64,000 nucleotides of DNA. It comes from Vulcanimicrobiota bacterium. GTDB taxonomy: Bacteria > Vulcanimicrobiota > Vulcanimicrobiia > Vulcanimicrobiales > Vulcanimicrobiaceae. Below are positions 8,037 to 15,024 of this stretch, piece by piece (position 1 is the first letter of the stretch; the number at the start of each line of letters is the position of its first letter). The notes beneath the pieces are model-generated. The model was not told the origin of the DNA. It was given only the letters and a program-made list of their open reading frames with translations, and made no database searches. A program made the translations under genes and the position numbers. The stretch is from contig PMSI01000001.1 of NCBI GenBank assembly GCA_003168375.1, positions 1,674,001 through 1,738,000 of the forward strand. The letters run 5' to 3'.

Positions 8037-8315
8037 TTACGGTGCGTGAGGCGTTCGGGCTGCGGATCTGCAGAATGACAGCCCGGGTCCGCGCTTTCCG
8101 AGGCTCCGCCGTTGCCTGACGATCGCGAGCGGGCGGAAGTCGCTCGGGTTAGGCTCGACCCAGCGATCGTTCTCGTCTTTGACGTCGAGTGGGCCTAATG
8201 CGAGCGTTCGTTCGATCGCGATCGCGTAGCACGTAACGTCGAGACCGGCCCGGATGCCGGCGCGGGTATCTTCCACGAGCGCTTCGAGCTCGTCGGTACG
8301 CGTCCAGGTGCTCAT
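8037..8315 (-). CDS. Small unknown protein of the minus-strand cassette
   Basis: A 92-residue ORF starting MSTWTRTDELEALVEDTRAG. It has an amphipathic N-terminal helix, then a basic C-terminus. Its start overlaps the previous gene's stop by 4 bp (8312-8315). Codon choice matches its neighbours in the cassette. Nothing identifies a function; the final 30 residues (Arg/Ser/Pro-rich) look unstructured. Confidence 0.5.
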   Translation of the reverse strand: MSTWTRTDELEALVEDTRAGIRAGLDVTCYAIAIERTLALGPLDVKDENDRWVEPNPSDFRPLAIVRQRRSLGKRGPGLSFCRSAARTPHAP

Positions 8316-8533
8316 TGCGGAACCAGCCGGTAGGTGAACGAGACGCCTGCTAAACCCGCGACGGTCTGTTCGTTCTCGCCGGCGAGCAGGCCGTGCATCG
8401 CAAGGAGCACGTCGGGCTCGCTCTCGTTTGCTTCCACGATCTCGCCGAGCATGGTCGTCCGCACGGTCAGGCTCGCGGAGTCGCGTTCTTCTACCTCGAC
8501 GATGCGGGCGCGCTCTGCGTCAGTGAACGTCAT
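8312..8533 (-). CDS. Small unknown protein of the minus-strand cassette
   Basis: A 73-residue acidic protein (MTFTDAERARIVEVEERDSA), probably a beta-rich fold with segments SLTVRTTMLGEIVEA and AGVSFTYRLVPQ. It overlaps genes at both ends by 4 bp, a pattern of translational coupling. I recognise no family. Confidence 0.5.
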   Translation of the reverse strand: MTFTDAERARIVEVEERDSASLTVRTTMLGEIVEANESEPDVLLAMHGLLAGENEQTVAGLAGVSFTYRLVPQ

Positions 8534-8751
8534 CGCGACCCCGACACTTTCCCGTACTCAGGCGGCGGGGCGATCTCGATGCCATTGCGATCGGCCTCGA
8601 ACGTCACGCCATGCTGGCGCGGGTTCCCGTCGATCACCGATTTACCGGGATCGAGGTTGACCGGCCAGAACTTGTAGTCGATCGGCGCGTCGTCCGGTAA
8701 GCCGCGCATCGCATCGCGAAGCTCGCCGACGGTCTTCGCATGGCCCTTCAT
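8530..8751 (-). CDS. Small unknown protein, DUF-like phage type
   Basis: A 73-residue protein beginning MKGHAKTVGELRDAMRGLPDDAPI. The pattern TVGELR..L..LPDDAPI is often seen at the start of small phage and plasmid accessory proteins, where a short helix precedes a beta segment (here YKFWPVN). The C-terminus is polar (GIEIAPPPEYGKVSGSR). Function is unknown. It is coupled to both neighbours by 4-bp overlaps. Confidence 0.55.
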   Translation of the reverse strand: MKGHAKTVGELRDAMRGLPDDAPIDYKFWPVNLDPGKSVIDGNPRQHGVTFEADRNGIEIAPPPEYGKVSGSR

Positions 8752-9014
8752 CGCGCCACCATGCCTTCATCGGCAGTGCGGCGCAGCAGCGCTGCGGCGA
8801 AGTGGTAGCAGACCCGGCCGTGCGTTCCGGCGGGACAACTACAGGCCCCGAATCTCCAGCCCTGGAGCGTGACGCTGTACGTTGCGCCGCGCTCACCGGC
8901 GACCCGGTAGCGGCCGTGGCCGAGCGGCGTCACGATGCGCGGGCCGCCGCAGGCCCAGGCCTTGCGGAAGCGGCTTTCGATCTGGCCGCGGTTGACGTCG
9001 ATCGCGTGCATCAC
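8748..9014 (-). CDS. Small SWIM-type zinc finger protein
   Basis: An 88-residue protein with a beta-hairpin core (GHGRYRVAGERGATYSVTLQGW) followed by C58, C60, C69 and H71 in a CxC-x8-CxH arrangement. This is the SWIM zinc-binding signature and it sits where a SWIM beta-beta-alpha unit would end (YHFAAALLRR helix). SWIM domains usually bind DNA or proteins and are normally part of larger proteins such as helicases or transposases. A stand-alone unit this short may be an adaptor or an anti-host protein. It overlaps both neighbours by 4 bp. Confidence 0.65.
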   Translation of the reverse strand: MMHAIDVNRGQIESRFRKAWACGGPRIVTPLGHGRYRVAGERGATYSVTLQGWRFGACSCPAGTHGRVCYHFAAALLRRTADEGMVAR

Positions 9015-9424
9015 GCGTGCGCCTCATCGGGGTCTGAGCAGTCGAGCAGAATCCCAATCCGCGCGTCCAGAATCTCCGCCTCGACGTCGATACACTCGTC
9101 GTGTTCCCGACCGTCCGCGTCGTCGGTGACGGAACCCCGCGCGACGCAGCCGGGGCCGCAGGGGTCCGGGTGGTGCTCGATAGGCTGAGAGGGGCGGGTC
9201 AGAGCGTCAACCCTTAGCGCGCTCGCGCGGTGGTGCGCGGCAAGATTCGAGAGCCGCATACCCTTAGCGCAGAACTTTTCCGCGTCGCACTCATCGCAGG
9301 TGCCGTAGTGCTGGTCGAAGTTATGCTGCGCGAGCGCAACGAGGTCGGCAGCGGTCATCGTCGGCCGAAGCGGGTCGCAGGTCGAGCAGCCGGGGCAGGA
9401 CGGACCGAGGCAGGTGAACGCCAC
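9011..9424 (-). CDS. Cysteine-rich putative zinc-binding protein, unknown
   Basis: A 137-residue protein with a dense cysteine cluster at the N-terminus (C5, C10, C13, C16) and a second one at C43, C46 and C52, then further His/Cys residues (EHHPDPCGPGC, about 83-93). The spacing suggests two or more structural zinc sites. The C-terminal third is very acidic (DDADGREHDECIDVEAEILDA). I recognise no family. It lies 1 bp after the previous gene and overlaps the next by 4 bp. Confidence 0.55.
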   Translation of the reverse strand: MAFTCLGPSCPGCSTCDPLRPTMTAADLVALAQHNFDQHYGTCDECDAEKFCAKGMRLSNLAAHHRASALRVDALTRPSQPIEHHPDPCGPGCVARGSVTDDADGREHDECIDVEAEILDARIGILLDCSDPDEAHA

Positions 9425-9425
9425 G

Positions 9426-9755
9426 TCAGGCCGCCGTCCGCGAGGCTTCGAAGGTGCAGGCCGGGCAGCGCCACGTCTTGTCGGTGAACTGCTTCATCTG
9501 GCCGCCGAGCGGAATCCAACACGTCTCGCTCACCATCGAGCAGCCCGCGGTCGCTTCGTACGACACGCCGCAGTCGGGGTCGTAGTCGACCGCGACGCGC
9601 TGCACGATCCCGACCTCGCATTTGTCGCAGTTGAGCAGCTCGGGCAGGCCGGCCTGGTGCCGGTCGAAGTCGAGCCACGTGTCGCGACCGCGGAAACGGG
9701 CGACGGTCCTCTGGTCGAGGTCGCCGGTCGGCGACGGAGAAATCGTATGTGCCAT
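9426..9755 (-). CDS. Zinc-ribbon-like small protein
   Basis: A 109-residue protein, first gene of the leftward cassette. It has two CxxC knuckles (C43/C46 in LLNCDKCEVG, and C97/C100 in WRCPACTF) plus C62, C72 and C79 between them, consistent with a zinc-ribbon fold. Phage proteins of this sort often bind nucleic acid, but I cannot name the family. Its promoter should lie in the 9756-9883 control region shared with the divergent RHH regulator. Confidence 0.55.
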   Translation of the reverse strand: MAHTISPSPTGDLDQRTVARFRGRDTWLDFDRHQAGLPELLNCDKCEVGIVQRVAVDYDPDCGVSYEATAGCSMVSETCWIPLGGQMKQFTDKTWRCPACTFEASRTAA

Positions 9756-9784
9756 TCGAAGCTAACCCCTTCGGTTGGCGGGCC

Positions 9785-9820
9785 CCGTCGGTCTGATCAC
9801 CGGCGGGGTCGCTTGTTTTT
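9785..9820 (+). terminator. GC hairpin with T-rich tail between divergent genes
   Basis: The segment 9782-9810 folds with CCCCGTCGG pairing to CCGGCGGGG around a TCTGATCA loop, and on the plus strand it is followed by GCTTGTTTTT. As a plus-strand element it would stop antisense transcription. In the leftward transcript it would be a structured leader just upstream of the first cassette gene. Confidence 0.45.
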
Positions 9821-9882
9821 ATGAAACTATCATAAGATATGCGACGGGTTGCGTCAAGTGGTATCCTATGATAAATTCATAA
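9819..9882. promoter_or_regulatory. Two-arm operator/promoter region of the RHH regulator
   Basis: Two 21-bp arms, 9819-9839 and 9862-9882, are inverted copies of each other with 18 of 21 positions matching, separated by 22 bp. Each arm contains a TATCATA/TATGATA core. The region is AT-rich in an otherwise GC-rich window, contains a TATGAT at 9867-9872 that could be a -10 box, and lies directly before the ATG of the RHH gene. It is well placed to control both divergent transcripts, most simply by autorepression through the RHH protein (inference). Confidence 0.7.
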
Positions 9883-9883
9883 T

Positions 9884-10072
9884 ATGCCGAGACCGAAGAA
9901 GGCGAAGGCAAGTCAGGCGAGGCCCGTCACCGTTTCGCTCAAACCACCGGTGCTCAAGCAACTCGACGCGATTATGCTCGAGGATGGTGAGGACAACCGG
10001 TCCGCGATCGTCGCCCGGCTGGTCGTGGACGAGGCGGCTCGGAGGGCTCGGAGGAGCGCTCGGCGACCGTAG
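9884..10072 (+). CDS. Ribbon-helix-helix (CopG/Arc-type) regulator
   Basis: A 62-residue basic protein. The ribbon is VTVSLKPPVLKQLDAIML (about residues 15-33), followed by EDNRSAIVARLVVDEAARRA, matching the beta-alpha-alpha layout of CopG-type dimeric repressors. The N-terminal tail (MPRPKKAKASQARP) and C-terminal tail are Lys/Arg-rich. The start is fixed by the ATG right after the operator arms. It probably represses the divergent cassette and itself. No toxin-like partner is evident next to it, so an antitoxin role is less likely. Confidence 0.8.
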   Translation: MPRPKKAKASQARPVTVSLKPPVLKQLDAIMLEDGEDNRSAIVARLVVDEAARRARRSARRP

Positions 10073-10116
10073 TGCAAACCGGCCCCGCGGCCCCGATGCG
10101 AAAGAAGGGTGTTCCT

Positions 10117-10488
10117 ATGCTAAAGCGCGTCTTGATTTCCGCTCTCACTGTCTGCGTCTGCCTCGGAGTCGCGGCACCGGTGCTCGCTGGCGATTTCGGA
10201 ACCGTCGGCCAAAAGGGCGTTGTGAAGAGGGAAGGCAACGGCTTCCCGTGTTTCGATTCCAAGGACGCCTTCGATGCATACTGGGCGGCGAAGGCGAACG
10301 GCGATCGGTACGGCATGGCCGACGCAGCGCGCGACGCAATCAACCTGAGGCCGGGCTGGCACGTCCGGCTCTTACGCTCCGAGGTTGGGTTCTTCCAGGG
10401 CGGTCACAGCGCGATCCGCATCGAGTCGGGACCGAAAGCAGGCGCAGCGTGCTGGCTGAAGTTCAATCCCGCTGGAATCATCGTGTAG
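10117..10488 (+). CDS. Small secreted protein, unknown
   Basis: A 123-residue protein with a signal peptide (MLKRVLISALTVCVCLGVAAPVLA, cleavage likely before GD). I chose ATG 10117 because AGAAGGG precedes it at a good distance; ATG 10096 in the same frame has no ribosome site. The mature part has two cysteines (in GFPCFDS and GAACWLKF) that could form a disulfide. Its sequence (KDAFDAYWAAKANGD, INLRPGWHVRLL) resembles small exported proteins found near phage or plasmid genes, but I recognise no named family. Confidence 0.65.
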   Translation: MLKRVLISALTVCVCLGVAAPVLAGDFGTVGQKGVVKREGNGFPCFDSKDAFDAYWAAKANGDRYGMADAARDAINLRPGWHVRLLRSEVGFFQGGHSAIRIESGPKAGAACWLKFNPAGIIV

Positions 10489-10674
10489 CGCAGGCTTTTC
10501 AGCGCCTTTGAGGAACCAGATGAAAATGACCTGGTCGACCTCGGACGACGAGGGACACCGTGACTTGCCAGCGCGGGATCAATGCTCTGCAAGCCGACAC
10601 CCAAACGTGTCGCGATCGCGGCAACTCATGTCAAGGCTACGATCCGAGACTTTCAACCAAACGGAAGTCTCAAC

Positions 10675-10974
10675 ATGACACCACTGGAATCCCGTCCTCG
10701 CGTACTATGCGTCCCCGCGTTCATCGAGACCGAATCTGACCGGTTTACGCCATCAGGCGACATAACGCATGAGGAAGTTCTCCGCGCATATCGTAGGTCC
10801 GACTCGGTGCGTTACCGTGCGAGCCTACAGCCGCTTCTCAAGCTGCTCGCGAAAGCTCCAGCTCAGGCTGATGGCAAGCCCGCGAGACTTCGCGACGTGT
10901 CCACAATCGTCGCCGCGACGACGCACGACGAAGTGGACGATCCAACGGGAACCGAAGCGGCCCGCGACCGCTAG
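10675..10974 (+). CDS. Small unknown protein
   Basis: A 99-residue protein. ATG 10675 is preceded by GGAAG at a suitable distance, whereas upstream in-frame starts give unnatural sequence. It contains VLCVPAFIETESDRFTPSGD and a helical part (ITHEEVLRAYRRSDSVRYRASLQPLLKLLAKAP). Function is unknown. The 186 bp before it (10489-10674) show no other gene. A hairpin terminator follows. Confidence 0.5.
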   Translation: MTPLESRPRVLCVPAFIETESDRFTPSGDITHEEVLRAYRRSDSVRYRASLQPLLKLLAKAPAQADGKPARLRDVSTIVAATTHDEVDDPTGTEAARDR

Positions 10975-11006
10975 CGCCGCGTAGCCGTTGGCGGATCCCG
11001 GCCCTG

Positions 11007-11036
11007 AAACCGTGCACCAGTTGGTGCGCGGTTTTC
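11007..11036 (+). terminator. Rho-independent terminator-like hairpin
   Basis: AAACCG-x-GCACCA pairs with TGGTGC-x-CGGTTT around a two-base loop, and the 3' arm runs into TTTTC. The symmetry with A-rich and T-rich flanks lets it serve both the rightward gene ending at 10974 and the leftward gene ending at 11056. Confidence 0.65.
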
Positions 11037-11055
11037 TTCGTTGCCCTTCAAGGCG

Positions 11056-11355
11056 CTAGGTGAGCGCGCTCGCGATCGTCACCGCGACGTTCCCCGCAAC
11101 GAACCGGTCCCGCCGCTCGCCGATCGAGAGCATGATCCGATCGCTAACCGTCTCGTCGTAGACGATCCAGGACGAGGCGGTCCGCTCGATCGCCATGCCG
11201 CGACCGCCGTGGCGCAGCGTGACAAGCCGAGCGCCGCGGCGGGTCGCTTTCACGGCAGGCAGCCGGCGGTGCACCTCGGCGACGACGAGCTCCGCGAATG
11301 CATCGAACGAGAGGCCCGCGCCCGCCGGCGGTATCGCGGGATCTCGAACGGCCAT
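11056..11355 (-). CDS. Small unknown protein
   Basis: A 99-residue protein. A helical segment (LSFDAFAELVVAEVHRRLP) precedes a beta-rich half (ARLVTLRHGGRGMAIERTASSWIVYDETV), a layout reminiscent of small phage accessory proteins. It is the downstream member of a two-gene leftward unit and ends close to the bidirectional hairpin at 11007-11036. No function can be assigned. Confidence 0.5.
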   Translation of the reverse strand: MAVRDPAIPPAGAGLSFDAFAELVVAEVHRRLPAVKATRRGARLVTLRHGGRGMAIERTASSWIVYDETVSDRIMLSIGERRDRFVAGNVAVTIASALT

Positions 11356-11358
11356 TGC

Positions 11359-11664
11359 CTATGCCTGGCGCGCGATCGACCGGGAATCGCGATTGGCGAT
11401 CCACCATGCTGCCTCAGCGCGGTAGTTCTCCGACGCGAGGTGACAGACCGCGCCGAACGCGATGCGCGAGGCGGCCCTCTCCGAGCGCGCTGGGAATGCG
11501 ACGGCGGCGCCGTCGTCGCTCCCTACAGCGTCGACGTCGCACGAGCGCAGGAAGACCGCGATCGCGGCTGCGGTCCGCGCGTCGGCGGGGATCATGCCCT
11601 CCTGGTTGACGTGCCGATCACACGGCTCGAGGTCCACAAGCGGGACGGTGTAGCGCTTCATCAT
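11359..11664 (-). CDS. Small unknown protein
   Basis: A 101-residue protein starting MMKRYTVPLVDLEPCDRHVN. It has the composition of a soluble alpha/beta protein, with three cysteines and a helical C-terminus (YRAEAAWWIANRDSRSIARQA). It lies 3 bp before the next gene. I recognise no family. Bases 11665-11928 upstream show no convincing gene and should hold its promoter and the leader of the divergent secreted-protein gene. Confidence 0.5.
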   Translation of the reverse strand: MMKRYTVPLVDLEPCDRHVNQEGMIPADARTAAAIAVFLRSCDVDAVGSDDGAAVAFPARSERAASRIAFGAVCHLASENYRAEAAWWIANRDSRSIARQA

Positions 11665-11928
11665 CCGCTAGCGTAGCGGCTCGGCGACGGAGCATGGTAA
11701 CGCGCAATCCTACGCGCGACCCGGCCCGCTGAACGCGCCGGATCGCGCGGTGAGCGGTCATCACCGCCTACGCCCCGGCGTCGGCGCTTCGGCCATTCCG
11801 CGTCGCCGGCCTTGGCGACACCCGGCGCGTCGGTTATGATGGGCTCGGGGCGGCGGCTTGACTGCCCGCAACGGCGTCCTACACCCGAAGTCGCCGCCCC
11901 GCCCAAACGACCCTCACGGGGTGTTCAC

Positions 11929-12546
11929 ATGAAAATCGCGCCGGGCCTCATGGCCCTGGTCCTCATCGCCGTCCCTGCCAGCGCTCTCACCAGCGCATCG
12001 CTCCTGCTCTCGCCGGCCGTCGCGTCGGCGACGACGCACAAGACCGCGGCCAATGCTCCGGTCAAGACCGGGTCGCTGCAGCTGTTCTCGACGGAGTCCG
12101 CCGCGCAGAAGCACTGCCCGCGCGACGAGGTGGTCTGGCTAAACACGAACAGCGGGATCTACCACGAGCGAGGAATGCGCTGGTACGGCAACACGCGATC
12201 GGGATACGAGGAACGGTCAATGAAAATCAGGGTCGCGGCGCTCGTCACGCTGTTCGTGGCTGTTCTTGCGGCGAACGCCAGTGGGTCGGACACATTCAAG
12301 ACGGTGCAAGATGCGAACGCGTTCCGCGATATCGGGAGGTGTCAGGACCTCTTCAATGCCATGCATGATGACGCTGCTTATAGGCGCGCCAAGGCCGCCC
12401 ACACCGCGGGGCTATACACATTCTGGCCAGCAGGGACGCGGGTTATGATTGCCAGCGGGAACATGTCGGACGTTTTCGTGATGGCTCGCGACCGACGTGG
12501 TCACACGGGTTGCATTGCGTCCGCCTGGCTAGCGCGTGTAAGGTGA
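11929..12546 (+). CDS. Tandem fusion of two small secreted proteins
   Basis: A 205-residue frame in which two exported proteins are joined without a stop. The first starts at ATG 11929 with a signal peptide (MKIAPGLMALVLIAVPASAL) and carries the CPRDEVVWLNTNSGIYHERG and RWYGNTRSG segments of a small bacterial family built around VVW-NT-SG-YH. Its usual C-terminal cysteine end is missing. The second begins at ATG 12220, preceded by GAGGAA, with its own signal peptide (MKIRVAALVTLFVAVLAANA) and a mature part holding two cysteines (GRCQDLFN, TGCIAS). Most likely a deletion removed the end of gene one and its stop. Independent translation from 12220 remains likely. Confidence 0.65.
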   Translation: MKIAPGLMALVLIAVPASALTSASLLLSPAVASATTHKTAANAPVKTGSLQLFSTESAAQKHCPRDEVVWLNTNSGIYHERGMRWYGNTRSGYEERSMKIRVAALVTLFVAVLAANASGSDTFKTVQDANAFRDIGRCQDLFNAMHDDAAYRRAKAAHTAGLYTFWPAGTRVMIASGNMSDVFVMARDRRGHTGCIASAWLARVR

Positions 12547-13139
12547 AGCTCCGGGGCCGGCCAGGTCGTCTTCACCTATATGGGTGCCGACGAAGCCGCG
12601 CGGATCTACTGGACCGAACGCAAACGGGCGGTCGAAGACCGCTCGCCTAAGGGCTATCGATTACGCGGCATGCGAAACTGGCGAAGCCGAAGTGATCGTG
12701 TCCGTCCGTCCGTTACGTGCACGAGTGCCGTCCGTCCGTCCGCCGGGTCGGCCGGTGTCCGTCCGTCCGCATTGACGACGGCGACTCAAATCACCGCCGA
12801 CGTCGACGAGTTTTGTTTAACGGTCGGCTTCTTGTGGGGTGTCCAGACAGGTCGCCGCGAGGGCCGACGACCGAGGGTTTTTGTGTGACGATCGCCTTCT
12901 TGCGGGTACCCTAGACCCCTCGGCGTCCGGTCGCCGAAGAGCGTGCGCGCTCGAGGATCACTGAACGGCAAACTCAGATCACCGGGTAGTGTCCGTCCGT
13001 CCGCACAAGCATTGTCCGTCCGCCCGCGCTCCCCCGAAACAGTGCTTCGACACGAGGGTGAAGCCGGTCTGCAATTTCGTGCAGGCGGCAGATGAGATGC
13101 TGCGGATCGCCAACAACCTCCACCGCGGCTGAGCAGGTC
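12547..13139. other. 593-bp gene-free stretch at the right edge of the mobile region
   Basis: No reading frame here has protein-like composition over a useful length; the short plus-strand ORFs from 12580 and 12584 are dominated by the repeated VRPS coding of the GTCCG repeats. Bases 13031-13132 on the plus strand give a short natural-looking tail (CNFVQAADEMLRIANNLHRG before a stop), which may be the 3' end of a lost core gene. I see no tRNA. Confidence 0.5.
12700..13026. repeat. Five copies of a GTCCG-based 13-mer
   Basis: GTCCGTCCGTCCG occurs exactly at 12700-12712, 12730-12742, 12757-12769 and 12991-13003, and with one change at 13014-13026. The first three copies are 30 and 27 bp apart and the last two 23 bp apart. 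They are all on the same strand. The clustered spacing resembles iterons or multiple protein-binding sites more than slippage. Confidence 0.7.
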
Positions 13140-13274
13140 GTGAGCGCGCGGGACGTTGCGAGCGCGGTGCTGTTTCGGGAGATCCTGAAGCCGCTCGCGC
13201 AGGGGCTCGGGCCGGTCGGTGAGATCGCGCTGGGCGCCGTCGCCGATTCGCTGTTCGTGAAAAAGCCGCGATGA
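13140..13274 (+). CDS. FlgJ/rod-binding-like mini-protein
   Basis: A 44-residue ORF from GTG 13140. The sequence ARDVASAVLFREILKPLAQG, then GPVGEIALGAVADSLF, resembles the N-terminal rod-binding part of FlgJ-type flagellar proteins (ARDFE..F...LK pattern). Full rod-binding domains are about 90 residues, so this is either a minimal version or a remnant. Its TGA overlaps the ATG of the sigma factor gene (ATGA), which implies coupling and argues that it is translated. No ribosome site better than AGCAGG is visible. Confidence 0.5.
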   Translation: MSARDVASAVLFREILKPLAQGLGPVGEIALGAVADSLFVKKPR

Positions 13275-13942
13275 GCGCGGACGATCGCGAAACGCACATT
13301 CGCGCGCTGCTGCCGATGGTCAAAGCGATCGCTCGCCGCGTCCATCGCATGGTGCCGATGAGCGACGTCGACGATCTGATCGGCGACGGCTGCGTCGGCG
13401 CGATCCGCGCGGTCGACGCGTTCGATGCGGCGCGCGGCGTGCCGCTCGAGCAGTACGCGCGTCGCGTGATCCTGGGCGCGGTGCTGAACGGCGTGCGCCG
13501 CATGGACCCGGTCTCCGAACGGATGCGGCGGACGATGCGCGGCGCCCAGGCGGCGCGCTACGCGCTCGCTCAGGAGCTCGGGGCGATGCCGACGATGAAC
13601 GCGATGTCGCGCCTCACGCCCGCCCTCGCGGCGGCGCGCACCGAGGTGCACCGGCGCACCCCGCTTTCACTCGACACGACGCTCCCGAGCGGCGAACGGC
13701 TCGACCTCGACCACTCCGCAGATCCGCAGACGATCGTGGGCGAGCGGGTCGAGCGAGAGCTCGTGCGCGGCGCGGTCGCAAAGCTGCCGCCGCGCCAGCT
13801 GCGCATCGTCGTCGCGCACTACTTCGCGGAACGCAAGCTCCGCGAGCTGGTCGCGCCGATGCACGTCTCGCCGCAGCGCGTCTCGCAGCTCCACCTGCTC
13901 GCGCTGCGACGGCTTCGCGCGGCGCTGGCGGTGCGCGCGTGA
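13271..13942 (+). CDS. FliA/WhiG-type sigma-70 family factor
   Basis: A 223-residue group 3 sigma factor. Region 2 is at about residues 10-85 (LLPMVKAIARRVHRMVP, SDVDDLIGDGCVGAIRAVDAFD, GVPLEQYARRVILGAVLNGVRRMD). A divergent region 3 follows, then region 4 (about 160-220, KLPPRQLRIVVAHYFAERKL and VSPQRVSQLHLLALRRLRAAL). SDVDDLIGDG and the region 2.2-2.4 layout fit the flagellar/sporulation FliA-WhiG-SigF branch. It would direct RNA polymerase to a small regulon. It lies between an FlgJ-like ORF and an unknown gene, both in overlap, but no other flagellar gene is present in the window. Confidence 0.85.
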   Translation: MSADDRETHIRALLPMVKAIARRVHRMVPMSDVDDLIGDGCVGAIRAVDAFDAARGVPLEQYARRVILGAVLNGVRRMDPVSERMRRTMRGAQAARYALAQELGAMPTMNAMSRLTPALAAARTEVHRRTPLSLDTTLPSGERLDLDHSADPQTIVGERVERELVRGAVAKLPPRQLRIVVAHYFAERKLRELVAPMHVSPQRVSQLHLLALRRLRAALAVRA

Positions 13943-14241
13943 ACGACGCCGCGCGATCCGGACCCGCACTCGAATCCGCCCCGCTCGCGATCGCCGCGCC
14001 GACGATCGCACCGCCGCAGGTCGCGGACGGCGGCGCGGAGATGCCGGCGACGCTGCCGCGCGACCACCCCGCCTGGCAACGCGATATGCTGGCCGTCTCG
14101 GCTCGCGTGCGCGCGCTCCTGGCTCAGCTCCGCCCGGTCGCCGTACGCGTGCTGACGTTCTGGGATCACGCCGTCCGCAGCGTCAGCCTCGGCGGACGCC
14201 GCCTCGAGGTCGACCCGAGCGGCTGCTACCGCCTACGCTAA
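13939..14241 (+). CDS. Unknown protein coupled to the sigma factor
   Basis: A 100-residue protein. It starts with GTG overlapping the sigma stop (GTGA), has an Ala/Pro-rich first 40 residues, then a helical stretch ([27 protein letters not shown]) and a short basic end. Its position suggests an anti-sigma or flagellum-linked role such as FlgM or FlgN, but there is no clear sequence support. Its last 9 bp overlap the end of the opposite-strand slipin gene. Confidence 0.55.
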   Translation: MNDAARSGPALESAPLAIAAPTIAPPQVADGGAEMPATLPRDHPAWQRDMLAVSARVRALLAQLRPVAVRVLTFWDHAVRSVSLGGRRLEVDPSGCYRLR

Positions 14242-15024
14242 GGCGCCCGGATCCGCTGGACGGGCGCCATCGTCCGGTTTGCGGAGGAAAGGCGTGAGGA
14301 GGTCGATCGGGATCGGAAGGACCACCGTCGAGTTGTGCTCCGTCGCGACCTCGGTGAGCGCTTGGATGAAGCGGAGCTGGAGTGCCACCGGCTGCTTCGA
14401 GATCATCTCGGCTGCGAGCACCAATTTCGTCGCAGCTTGGTACTCGCCTTCGGCATTGATGACCTTTGCGCGGCGCTCCCGTTCGACCTCGGCCTGCCTC
14501 GCCATCGCGCGCTTCATCGATTCCGGCAACACGACGTCGCGGACTTCGACCAGCGTGATCTTGATGCCCCAAGGCTCGGAGTGTTCGTCCATCACGCTCT
14601 GAAGCTGTTGGTTGATGCGGTCGCGCTGGCTGAGCAGCTCGTCGAACTCGTGCTGTCCGATGACGCTGCGCAGGGTCGTTTGGGCGAGCAAGAACGTCGC
14701 CTTGGAATAGTGCTCGACTTTCACAACCGCGTCTTCCGGATTGACGACGCGGAAGTACATGACGGCATCGACGGTCACCGAAACGTTATCGCGCGTCATC
14801 ATCTCTTGGCGGGGAACGTCCAGCGTGACGACGCGGAGGTCGATCCTGATCATGCGATCGACGATCGGAATCAGGAAGATGACGCCGGGACCCTTGGCGC
14901 GCAGCAGCCGGCCGAGACGGAAGATCACGCCTCGCTCGTACTCGCGCAGTACCTTCACCGTCGCGGAGAGCAGCGCCAGCAACACGATGACGCCCACGAT
15001 CGGAACCAGAATCGCCGTAGTCAT
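14233..15024 (-). CDS. Slipin (SPFH/band 7 membrane protein)
   Basis: A 263-residue protein with an N-terminal membrane helix (residues 4-24) and a complete SPFH domain. Hallmark stretches are [48 protein letters not shown] and [37 protein letters not shown]. Slipins form membrane-bound cages that organise membrane microdomains and hold NfeD-type proteases. Its start overlaps the nfeD stop by 4 bp, the classic slipin-nfeD pair. The C-terminus after RKPDDGARP is short and polar. Confidence 0.93.
   Translation of the reverse strand: MTTAILVPIVGVIVLLALLSATVKVLREYERGVIFRLGRLLRAKGPGVIFLIPIVDRMIRIDLRVVTLDVPRQEMMTRDNVSVTVDAVMYFRVVNPEDAVVKVEHYSKATFLLAQTTLRSVIGQHEFDELLSQRDRINQQLQSVMDEHSEPWGIKITLVEVRDVVLPESMKRAMARQAEVERERRAKVINAEGEYQAATKLVLAAEMISKQPVALQLRFIQALTEVATEHNSTVVLPIPIDLLTPFLRKPDDGARPADPGALA

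Noticed and set aside
12580-12888. A 102-residue plus-strand ORF in the GTCCG-repeat region
   Set aside because: Its central part is the repeat translated as VRPS units; only the first about 20 residues look natural and there is no ribosome site.
12700-13026. GTCCG repeats as a CRISPR array
   Set aside because: Repeats are only 13 bp, spacers are 10-17 bp in clusters with a 221-bp gap, and no cas genes are present.
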